This document shows positions 55,601 to 64,000 of a stretch of DNA of 64,000 bases, in pieces. The notes beneath the pieces were generated by a model. It ran no database searches. It saw nothing but the letters and a program-made list of their open reading frames with translations, and was not told the origin of the DNA. The position numbers were made by a program, and so were the translations under genes. Each line of letters begins with the position of its first letter. Positions within the stretch are counted from its first letter, which is position 1. Origin of the DNA: CAXBOO01 sp963977425 (GTDB lineage: Bacteria > Bacteroidota > Bacteroidia > Flavobacteriales_D > Luteibaculaceae); NCBI GenBank assembly GCA_963977425.1, contig CAXBOO010000002.1:310001-374000 (forward strand). Reading direction: 5' to 3'.

Positions 55601-58600
55601 ATTTGTCCAGATATAATTATGAGCGCCCACTGCCTCTATCATTACTTCAGAACCCGGACATGCCACTGTAGGCAGTGCCGAGGTAACAATATTAGGAGGA
55701 GACATTACATTAACATTCACTTCAAGCGAATCGAAAGGACAATAGAAATTATCAGCTAAATAGGCTATCAGTTTATATTTCCCACTATCTGTTTTTGTTG
55801 CTACATCAATTTCATACGGATTAACAAATGCCGAGTCCTTTACGGGATTAATCCACATTAAATAATCGTTTGGATCCGCTTCGCTTTCAAGCAAAACATC
55901 TCGCCCCAAGCAAATGGATACATCATCTAGAGCATCGAGATATTCCTCAGGTCTATCGACTGTAACAAATGAACTCAAAATAGAATCAGGACATAGATTG
56001 AAGCTTAGTTTAACATGGATTGAATCGCTATAAGGAATGGTCGCTAAAGTATTTGCCTGAAATGGATCTGCATATCTATTCGACGGCAACCACTCAAAAT
56101 TATAACCACCACTTGCATACACTTCAAATACAGAATCCGAAAAGCAAATAGTTGTATCAGGCATAATGGACAAATCAGGAATAGCTTCTAAGTACAAGAA
56201 AGTAGAATCGTAAGCTTTCACACAAGCATCTAGAGTAGACACAACTTCTAACAGATACCAACCACTATCAGATAATTCGTCTGGGGTGAAAAGGTAATTA
56301 TTACTGAATTCTACAAACCCATTTGGACCTGTCCAAGAATACGATACATTGTTCAATGCATCCGCTGTAAATTCTACTTCGCTATTGATACAAGTTGCTA
56401 TTGTATCTTTTGCATTCAACGGAGGTAGAGTAGTATAAGGATCGATGGTTACATCTTTAGAAGTGGTGTTTTCACACCCATTTTCGTTCACTACTCGTAA
56501 AGTTACTGTATACGTTCCTGGGCCAGGAAATTCATGCGTCATAGCACTATCGGTAGATGAAGTTCCATCACCAAAATCCCATTCATAACTATCTATTTCA
56601 ATTCCTTGACCACCACCAGTAGAAGTACTTGCCAAGTCGATAAAAGCATCGTTGCAACCATTATCTTCAATAATACTGGCTATTGGATTTGGCGACACGA
56701 TTACTTCATATTCAAGCGTAATACCACAGTCTAAAAGCGGATTTTCAGAAAACGGAGTTAACAATACGGTATAGTTTCCAGCAGCATTTACAGTAATTTC
56801 CTGAGTATTTTCACCAGTACTCCATAAGTAATCGGCAAACCCATCGGGTGCTTTTAAGGTTACTGATTCTCCCGGGCATAAAGCACTCGCTCCACCAGTT
56901 GCTTCAATATTCAAATCGCCACAAAATGCATCAACGTATGCGTATCCCATATGCCCTGATAATCCGCAATCGGTAGCTGTAAAGGTTATGGTAACGGTTT
57001 GCCCCATATAGTTATCTAAGGGTACTGCAACCAAGCTCCAATCTTTATACTTTACTGAAGCTATGTTTCTATCGTTTGGAATTGTTCCTACTTCATTAAA
57101 TCCTTCGGCTATTGAAGATCTCACTTCGTAGCCCGCGCATTCAATTGAACTGCCCGATTCATCAACCATTTTTACGCCAAAAAAAGGTTGATCTGTTTCA
57201 TCATGTCCAGGAGGATCTTCGAACACAACAGCATAATAATAGAAGAAGTTTTTTGTGTCAGGCGTTACGTTTATATCAAATGAAATCTGCTCCCCTTTTC
57301 CTCCTGCAATATAATTTCCCAATCGCAACGAATAACGTCCCCCCAATGGCCCAGAAGTTTTAACCAATGGCCCAACCATAGGGTCATCCAAACCTCCATT
57401 TACTATGGTATGTCCGCTTTCCAAATCGTTGATATACCCGGCATTAAACCCGGCATTTTGTCCTGGGTTCGCATAGGTACCATAACGACCTGTCCAATTA
57501 ACTAAAGTCGACTTTTCAAAATTGGCATTTTCACATTCTACACAAGCATCGCCCACACAAGAAGGGCAGCCATCGATGGTATTGAATGCTTTTTGCACTT
57601 CAATATCGAACGTGAAAAAATTCCCTCCATTTCCAGAGGCTATGATATAATAAGTCTCTCCTTTTTGAAAAACATAATCCATAAAAATACTATCACTCTT
57701 CTGCGATGGACTGCTTACTGATCCTAGACATTGATTTCCGGCAGTTCCTGGACAATCACTCATGAGTGTAACACCACCTTTTCCAATAGTATTTCTAGCG
57801 ACTACACTTCCACAAAAAGTCTCAGGTGCTGTATACACTATTACATAATCAGCTCCTTCAATAAGTGAATTACATGCATCATCTTCATGATAATCATCCC
57901 CTTTACATTGTACACTCAATCCATTCTTCCGACTCGGCACAGTACTAGCCAAAGTATCTGCATTGGCACAATCCTTACCCAAATCGTCTAATGCACTTGT
58001 AGAAAATTGGAAGTCGTAATTAAAATCATAATATGTATCGGACCAAGTTGATTTATAATGTCTACCCGAAACCACAAAATAATACGTGCCAGGATTGGTG
58101 AATGTATATTCTAAGCTTACACTTTTAGGGTCTTGAAATCCACAGCGGTCATCACGAACGACTAAGTTGGAGGCATCAGGTTTTGGACAACCTTCAAATA
58201 ATTGAATGTTACCATATCCTGTCATATTTATCGCAGATGCTACTACACATTCGTTACCCATAGATTCGTACTTATACAAAACCTCATTTCCGCCAAAGTA
58301 AAATTGAGATGTAGTACAATTTTCATCTTCATTGTAAAAATCACCTTTACACTGAGTTGTATGTTGAGCAAAAGCAGTCGCAGGTGCTGCTAAGTCATAG
58401 GCTAAAGCACACGTAGTCCCTTTATCTGAAATTTTTCTAATATCAAAATTATAAGCACTGCAAGAAGGGGCTGTACTGGTAGAATTTGCAACAAAATAAT
58501 ACGTCTTACCAGAATCAAGTGTTTCGTAATACACTCTATCGGTGTAAGTATAAAAATACAGAGACTTCAAACACGTTGTATCGGTAATAGTTGGGCACTC

Positions 58601-59329
58601 ATCGTGCATAGAAAAACGAATTGTTTGATCGACTGATCGCCCACTTATCTCAATACACTCGTCATCGGCAGGTTTGTATTTGAAAATGTATGCCGTACCC
58701 GAGTAAAAAGTTGAATAACATTCGTTTCCAACATTTAATATTGATGTTTTATTGCACGTTGTTCCGTTGTAACTATAAGGCAGGGCCGACATATCATCAG
58801 CATCATCGCAATCGTATCCCGTAGGATCTGGAGCGCACCCTGTACCGGCATCGGCACGAAAAGTAAAAGCAAAACACTCCGCTTCTGAAGTAACTTGGAA
58901 ATAATACGTTTTTCCTGCTAGCAATTGCAGATTGGTAATTACAGAAGGTTTTGGCAAGGCATCGGTTGTAGTATTAATAACCTGAGCCAAACATTTACCA
59001 GCCGGATCATCTGGACAACCTTCTGTTACAAAAAGGGCAGTTGGAGTATCGTTTCCAAGCCCACTAGGCGTTACCGTTAAGTTGATACACTGATCGTTAG
59101 CAGGTGTATAAACGTACATGAATTCTTCGCCGCCCATAAATCTATTTCCACACTTTTCTGCCTTGGTGTAATTATTTCCTGCACCACAAGTAGTTTCGCT
59201 TCCAAATAGACCTGGAGTTGTATAGGGGAGATTGTTTATTTGAGTCGCATTTGCACAGGTAGACTGAGTATAACCAACTCTACCAATGAGCATAGATACA
59301 ACAATGAGGTATAAATATTTAGGTTGCAT
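52652..59329 (-). CDS. Giant secreted repeat protein, T9SS type B C-terminal domain (2225 aa)
   Basis: The signal peptide is at about 1-22. Four tandem PPC-like beta domains of about 145 residues follow (about 23-585), each with C-x(n)-GDE/GxE-type edges and a closing GxTYYFxxS strand. A lectin-like 'choice-of-anchor' domain starts at about 590 after a cysteine cluster (CPSCVGDACVEC) and runs to about 805. An Ig-like module, a PKD domain (about 880-965, YEWDFGDGTSS) and another Ig-like module come next. About 15 modules of about 72 residues, opening LGxDxxxC, run from about 1050 to 2130, and a CHU_C domain (about 2139-2225, YVPNAFTPDGDGINDVF) ends it. It is a T9SS cargo, probably an adhesin. 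An unusual upstream ORF with a strong Shine-Dalgarno sequence precedes it. Confidence 0.85.
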   Translation of the reverse strand: MQPKYLYLIVVSMLIGRVGYTQSTCANATQINNLPYTTPGLFGSETTCGAGNNYTKAEKCGNRFMGGEEFMYVYTPANDQCINLTVTPSGLGNDTPTALFVTEGCPDDPAGKCLAQVINTTTDALPKPSVITNLQLLAGKTYYFQVTSEAECFAFTFRADAGTGCAPDPTGYDCDDADDMSALPYSYNGTTCNKTSILNVGNECYSTFYSGTAYIFKYKPADDECIEISGRSVDQTIRFSMHDECPTITDTTCLKSLYFYTYTDRVYYETLDSGKTYYFVANSTSTAPSCSAYNFDIRKISDKGTTCALAYDLAAPATAFAQHTTQCKGDFYNEDENCTTSQFYFGGNEVLYKYESMGNECVVASAINMTGYGNIQLFEGCPKPDASNLVVRDDRCGFQDPKSVSLEYTFTNPGTYYFVVSGRHYKSTWSDTYYDFNYDFQFSTSALDDLGKDCANADTLASTVPSRKNGLSVQCKGDDYHEDDACNSLIEGADYVIVYTAPETFCGSVVARNTIGKGGVTLMSDCPGTAGNQCLGSVSSPSQKSDSIFMDYVFQKGETYYIIASGNGGNFFTFDIEVQKAFNTIDGCPSCVGDACVECENANFEKSTLVNWTGRYGTYANPGQNAGFNAGYINDLESGHTIVNGGLDDPMVGPLVKTSGPLGGRYSLRLGNYIAGGKGEQISFDINVTPDTKNFFYYYAVVFEDPPGHDETDQPFFGVKMVDESGSSIECAGYEVRSSIAEGFNEVGTIPNDRNIASVKYKDWSLVAVPLDNYMGQTVTITFTATDCGLSGHMGYAYVDAFCGDLNIEATGGASALCPGESVTLKAPDGFADYLWSTGENTQEITVNAAGNYTVLLTPFSENPLLDCGITLEYEVIVSPNPIASIIEDNGCNDAFIDLASTSTGGGQGIEIDSYEWDFGDGTSSTDSAMTHEFPGPGTYTVTLRVVNENGCENTTSKDVTIDPYTTLPPLNAKDTIATCINSEVEFTADALNNVSYSWTGPNGFVEFSNNYLFTPDELSDSGWYLLEVVSTLDACVKAYDSTFLYLEAIPDLSIMPDTTICFSDSVFEVYASGGYNFEWLPSNRYADPFQANTLATIPYSDSIHVKLSFNLCPDSILSSFVTVDRPEEYLDALDDVSICLGRDVLLESEADPNDYLMWINPVKDSAFVNPYEIDVATKTDSGKYKLIAYLADNFYCPFDSLEVNVNVMSPPNIVTSALPTVACPGSEVMIEAVGAHNYIWTNASGDVVSTQANFDSVFYQSEWLYVQGIDAELCENWDSVLVEILDDFTVDLGADLKRCKGDDATISINSNDYYSDPTSVLWSTGETSENITVETEGIYWVDVNINGCVKRDSVYLSIQDPASFSIGEDIVECEGTIVELDLSSYTGNIEWNDGDDSAIKDVSYPGGIYSVEIISGLCVLKDTIEVSFQDQHQIIIRPDTVVCEGEVIVFSTSESGVNTWIINGSQTVGNSVSLSNPSTYEVVLQNEQGKCVARDTNNSVIETIPVGVLADTMLICEFDSVLVDASIPNATSYTWDDGVTGAVRYLKIEGLHTVEIVSGACFIVDQTFVKITTLPTPQLGVDTTICSTENVELTNNTQGTQQVNWYYNGSLISNDPTSVIVNQAGQYVLEVGQGTCYASDTLLLTVDANPEFDLGVDTTLCPQQSVVLNTGYPMYNNTWQDGYNDYLYTVTTSGIYTVEVVNGSCRMHDTIEVSYINVQIPDLGRDTALCYGQQLSVTSQTINYDSIIWNDNSRLDYLFVTSAGSYFVDVFFAQCKVSDTIDVDVLAIPVFDLGPDIKVCDGERVAIGSDLNYTHTWSTGASTDSIYPIVDGHYELTLSNQHCLYSDDIEVQFVAPPVVDLGPDLLRCTGESDVLNGPSGNYVYTWNGVVENQSKTISETDTYILKVSDAYCTRSDTVYAEYTVPTDPNLPPMFKFCSTDQVECDADVGVAAYAWNTGENTANIILDSTGQYYVDIQQGGCLNRYNTAALVTQKPNLDLGPDQLVCADEVLEFNTQLSGYPTLWNTGATSESIVITTPGIYSVTVTSGPCSVSDAVEVKHNPLPVLPKQFVKVCPNDSLLLNFANYADEILWSDGLVGLSRYVKAGDAYELTLINVFGCKDEFSVDVKLDYDCADPIYVPNAFTPDGDGINDVFKPIMPDVKLKTFTVYNRWGELIFETTDVNEGWDGTYLRVNAKSDMYIWRMEYVDKYNRELVEEGKVNLLR
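52940..56180 (-). repeat. Array of about 15 Ig-like two-cysteine modules in the third giant
   Basis: Modules of about 216 bp (72 residues). Each opens with LG-x-D-x-x-x-C or a variant, has a WxxG strand in the middle (WSTGETS, WNDGDDS, WQDGYND, WSTGAST, WNTGENT), then GxYxVxV and a second cysteine before a D-[ST]-[IVL] strand. Copies are diverged at DNA level. Confidence 0.8.
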
Positions 59330-59352
59330 AAGAGGGATTTGCAGCTATTAAA

Positions 59353-59379
59353 CTAACGAATAGTTTCTGTCCAACTCAT
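59353..59379 (-). CDS. Possible eight-codon upstream ORF (leader peptide) of the third giant gene
   Basis: ATG at 59379 to TAG at 59353 encodes MSWTETIR. A perfect nine-base Shine-Dalgarno sequence, AAGGAGGTG, precedes it with five bases of spacing. The stop lies 23 bases before the giant's ATG. It was chosen for its start context, not its length; there is no proof that it is translated. Confidence 0.4.
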   Translation of the reverse strand: MSWTETIR

Positions 59380-59384
59380 ATTCA

Positions 59385-59393
59385 CACCTCCTT
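59385..59393 (-). promoter_or_regulatory. Perfect Shine-Dalgarno sequence before the upstream ORF
   Basis: The minus strand reads AAGGAGGTG, complementary over nine bases to the common 3' end of 16S rRNA (CACCTCCTT). Bacteroidota genes normally lack such sites, and I found none upstream of the other genes whose starts I checked. Confidence 0.6.
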
Positions 59394-59399
59394 AAATAC

Positions 59400-61771
<2,372 letters not shown>

Positions 61772-61795
61772 TACATACTCAAAACCAATAAATCA

Positions 61796-61828
61796 AAAAC
61801 CGGACCTAGAAATAGTGTTCGGTTTTTT
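61796..61828 (+). terminator. Terminator of gyrB
   Basis: Stem AAAACCGGAC / GTTCGGTTTT (one G-U pair) with an 11-base loop, followed by a T run, 24 bp after the gyrB stop. Confidence 0.85.
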
Positions 61829-61863
61829 TGTTTTAAGCTGAGGCTATTTTGAAAATATTGGGC

Positions 61864-61893
61864 AAAAAAAAATCCGCACTTGGCGGACTTTAA
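61864..61893 (-). terminator. Terminator of the arginase/DUF5606 operon
   Basis: On the minus strand the stem is AAGTCCGC / GCGGATTT with one G-U pair and loop CAAGT, followed by a run of T. It lies about 22 bp after the DUF5606 stop. Confidence 0.8.
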
Positions 61894-61914
61894 AATATCT
61901 AAAGAGCAATAATC

Positions 61915-62358
61915 TTACTCAGCATCTTTCACTTCTTCAGCTTCAACGTCTTCTATTGCAGAAGCTTCTTCTGTAGCACCATCAACTAGTCCTTTTGATA
62001 AAAGCAAGTTGTACCATGCAAATAATTTTTTCAAATCTGAAGCATACACTCTTTCTTCATCAAATTCTGGCTCAACCGCTCTAAAAAAATCAAACAGTTC
62101 TGCATTATCGCTTTTAGGATCCAAGGCTTCCTTACCATCCGTATGAGCAAAAATCTTTTGAAGTATAACTTTTAGAGGAACATCTTCTTCATAAGTGTAC
62201 ATAGAAATATCCTCTAATGCACTTACCTTATTGGCAGAGTGAACGGGCATTTTTTTTCCATCGATCAACGATTCTACGATGATTCCACCACGGCTTCTAC
62301 TTACTATTTTATATAATCCTGGTTTTCCACTAACTGATATTATTCCTTGTAAATCCAT
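61915..62358 (-). CDS. DUF5606 family protein
   Basis: 147 residues from the ATG at 62358; a TTG four codons upstream is less likely. The N-terminal SH3-like segment reads MDLQGIISVSGKPGLYK then GGIIVESL, the usual opening of this Bacteroidota family. The middle is helical (FDFFRAVEPEFDEERVYASDLKKLF) and the C-terminal 20 residues are acidic and low in complexity. No function is known to me. It follows arginase by 29 bp on the same strand. Confidence 0.75.
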   Translation of the reverse strand: MDLQGIISVSGKPGLYKIVSRSRGGIIVESLIDGKKMPVHSANKVSALEDISMYTYEEDVPLKVILQKIFAHTDGKEALDPKSDNAELFDFFRAVEPEFDEERVYASDLKKLFAWYNLLLSKGLVDGATEEASAIEDVEAEEVKDAE

Positions 62359-62387
62359 TCGCTTGTTCAAATTGGGTTGTAAAAGTA

Positions 62388-63344
62388 TTATTCTTTCGCA
62401 CTTTTGGTGTCACGCTCTTCCAAAGTTTTGTACAACTTTTCGAACAATGTCAACGCACTTTTTGCCATTCTATTTTCATTATCTAGTAACGGGTTGATTT
62501 CCACCATTTCAACCGCTTTACATTTAGCATTGTTGGCTAAGTACAATAACAAAGCTTCGGCTTCATTTTGTTTCAAACCATTAGGAACTGGCGTACCCGT
62601 ACCTTTACTTACACTAGGATCCATGCTATCAACATCAAATGTTACATACAGCATATCTACTTTCTCAATGTGCTCGTCAAGAATATGCTGAACGCCTTTT
62701 AATCCCTTTTCTTGAAATTGATCAACACTTATTTGTTTAATACCTTGACTCAAGATAAAATCGTCTTCCGGTTTTTCTGTATCTCTTACAGCAATAGTTA
62801 GTACACTTTCCGGATATATCGCTGGCGTAATTCCTGACAAAGAACACATTCTTTTCCATCCATCGTTGCCATCATCAATGGCTCTTTGAAAATCGCGCCC
62901 CATAGCAGCTCCTAAAGGCATACCGTGTACATTCCCACTTGGAGAAGTATATGGACTGTGCATATCTGCATGAGCATCTATCCAAATAACGCCCAAACTT
63001 TTTTCAGGGAATGCTTTGACCAAACCAGAAATAGTTGAAACGGCAGTACTGTGGTCGCCCGCCAAAACCAACATGCTCTTTTTAAGCAATGCTCCTTCCT
63101 CTACTAGCGAAGTTGCTTCTTCGCATATAGATGCTATTTCATTCACAAACTTCCCCGTTTTAGCGATTGGTTCATGAGCATGAAGTATACTGTTTATATT
63201 TTTTGCGCTTTTAATGTCTTTTTGCCAGAAAAGTTGCTTTCCTTCTTGTACAGCTTGCAATTTTAAGGCTTCAATACCCAAACTAGCACCCCGCTTACCT
63301 GCTCCTAAGTCGCATGGAACTTCTATAATTCTAACTTTCCCCAT
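62388..63344 (-). CDS. rocF: Arginase
   Basis: Hydrolyses arginine to ornithine and urea. 318 residues with the complete binuclear manganese site: GDHS at 96-99 (His98), DAHAD at 123-127, and FDVDSMDP near 235-242. The N-terminal PCDLGAGKRGASLG and the late GTGTPVPNGL are typical of true arginases rather than agmatinases or formiminoglutamases. It is divergent from an arginine decarboxylase gene with 55 bp between starts, which suggests joint control of arginine use. Confidence 0.9.
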   Translation of the reverse strand: MGKVRIIEVPCDLGAGKRGASLGIEALKLQAVQEGKQLFWQKDIKSAKNINSILHAHEPIAKTGKFVNEIASICEEATSLVEEGALLKKSMLVLAGDHSTAVSTISGLVKAFPEKSLGVIWIDAHADMHSPYTSPSGNVHGMPLGAAMGRDFQRAIDDGNDGWKRMCSLSGITPAIYPESVLTIAVRDTEKPEDDFILSQGIKQISVDQFQEKGLKGVQHILDEHIEKVDMLYVTFDVDSMDPSVSKGTGTPVPNGLKQNEAEALLLYLANNAKCKAVEMVEINPLLDNENRMAKSALTLFEKLYKTLEERDTKSAKE

Positions 63345-63371
63345 TTAATGCTATTTCTCTAATTCCTAGAT

Positions 63372-63392
63372 TATATTTGCGCTAGAAATATA
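63372..63392. promoter_or_regulatory. Symmetrical divergent promoter between rocF and speA
   Basis: Plus strand TATATTTG (63372-63379) is an exact TAnnTTTG -7 box for speA. The minus strand over 63385-63392 reads TATATTTC, one base off the consensus, for rocF. The two form an inverted repeat (TATATTT ... AAATATA) with a seven-base centre, so polymerase binding on the two sides would compete. Confidence 0.5.
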
Positions 63393-63399
63393 GGCTATT

Positions 63400-64000
63400 A
63401 TGCAAAGTTATGCAGAATTCCTCGACCTAAGTGTTGGTTTTCCACAGGAAGGATTCGAGTTGAGAAAAGATGAGTTATTCTTCCATGAATTGAATTTAAT
63501 GGAGCTTATAGAAACTTATGGTACTCCTCTAAAATTCACATACTTACCCAATATTTCTAGAAACATACAACAAGCCAAAATTTGGTTTCAACAAGCGTTT
63601 GTAAACAACGAATACAAGGGAAAATACCATTACGGCTACTGCACCAAAAGTTCGCATTTCAAACATGTAGTTGAAGAAGCACTTACAAACGATATTTTTC
63701 TTGAGACATCGTCTGCTTTTGATATGCCTATCATTGACCACTTGAATAAGGAAGGAAAATTCCCTAAAAGTAAAATGGTTATTTGCAATGGATTCAAACG
63801 CGAATTGTACAAACAGTACATCGTTGATATGATTCATGATGGCTTCACCAATATCATACCTGTATTGGACACCAAAGAAGAGTTCAATTATTATGAAGAC
63901 AATTTAGATCAACCCGTACAGTTAGGTCTTCGCATTGCTGCAGAGGAAGAACCTGGAAGCCAATTTTATACAAGTCGACTTGGAATTCGTTCCGAAGACA
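63400..64000 (+). CDS. speA: Biosynthetic arginine decarboxylase, N-terminal part
   Basis: A 200-codon open frame from the ATG at 63400 that runs off the right edge. It has the opening of PLP-dependent alanine-racemase-fold decarboxylases: ELIETYGTPLKFTYLP, then the PLP-lysine region YHYGYCTKSSHFKHV (the Lys in GYCTKSS is in the usual position for the Schiff base), then ETSSAFDMP and ICNGFKRELYKQYI. In SpeA this segment reads YPIKVNQ-like; the divergent CTKSS form is seen in the Bacteroidota group. The product would be agmatine, a precursor of polyamines. A diaminopimelate or carboxynorspermidine decarboxylase is less likely given ICNGFK. Confidence 0.75.
   Translation, partial: MQSYAEFLDLSVGFPQEGFELRKDELFFHELNLMELIETYGTPLKFTYLPNISRNIQQAKIWFQQAFVNNEYKGKYHYGYCTKSSHFKHVVEEALTNDIFLETSSAFDMPIIDHLNKEGKFPKSKMVICNGFKRELYKQYIVDMIHDGFTNIIPVLDTKEEFNYYEDNLDQPVQLGLRIAAEEEPGSQFYTSRLGIRSED

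Noticed and set aside
53073..58393. Short plus-strand open frames inside the third giant gene
   Set aside because: They overlap a well-supported minus-strand frame with domain content and show no coding features of their own.

Overview
The window is a stretch of chromosome from a member of the Bacteroidota, most likely a Flavobacteriales-like marine or freshwater bacterium. The reasons are: AT-rich DNA; fused SecDF; type III glutamine synthetase; the purM-prfA-pyrF order; a PorE-like TPR/PD40/CRD/OmpA protein; one protein with a type IX secretion system (T9SS) type A sorting domain and four with the type B (gliding motility-associated, CHU_C) C-terminal domain; an absence of Shine-Dalgarno sequences before most genes; and TAnnTTTG -7 promoter elements. 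No rRNA, tRNA, CRISPR array, insertion sequence or phage gene was seen, and coding density is high.

Layout. 1-9.2 kb (minus strand) holds housekeeping and envelope genes: the start of an acyl-CoA dehydrogenase, apt, a helix-hairpin-helix protein, an AGCS sodium symporter with extra N-terminal domains, an RmlD-like reductase, a PspC protein, a DUF2851 protein, pyrF, prfA and purM. 9.2-17 kb (minus strand) holds the PorE-like protein, glnN, tatA and secDF, i.e. three export-related genes close together. 17-19.5 kb (plus strand) holds a secreted FG-GAP/VCBS protein with a T9SS type A signal, overlapped by a DCC thiol-disulfide protein; mdh follows on the minus strand.

20.6-39.9 kb is the most distinctive region. 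A plus-strand series runs from an ECF sigma factor, through an overlapping anti-sigma-like membrane protein that itself ends in a T9SS type B domain, to two giant secreted proteins of 3789 and 1905 residues that end in the same domain. A third giant (2225 residues) lies alone on the minus strand at 52.7-59.3 kb. It is preceded by a nine-base perfect Shine-Dalgarno sequence driving an eight-codon upstream ORF, which is unusual for this phylum. No PorP/SprF-type partner lies next to any giant.

39.9-52.6 kb holds a membrane-anchored PD-(D/E)XK nuclease-like protein, a DUF6503-like lipoprotein, an M3 oligopeptidase, a SanA-like DUF218 protein, murB, a glycosyltransferase, an unknown lipoprotein, ftsE, and a TPR/outer-membrane beta-barrel pair. 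59.8-64 kb holds gyrB, a DUF5606 protein, arginase, and the start of a divergent arginine decarboxylase.

Taken together, the window joins central metabolism (purines, pyrimidines, glutamine, malate, arginine/polyamines) to a surface-display theme: Sec and Tat export, a T9SS component, very long cysteine-bearing repeat proteins as T9SS cargo, and a sigma/anti-sigma pair whose sensor carries the cargo-type domain. All functional statements rest on motif reading without database searches.
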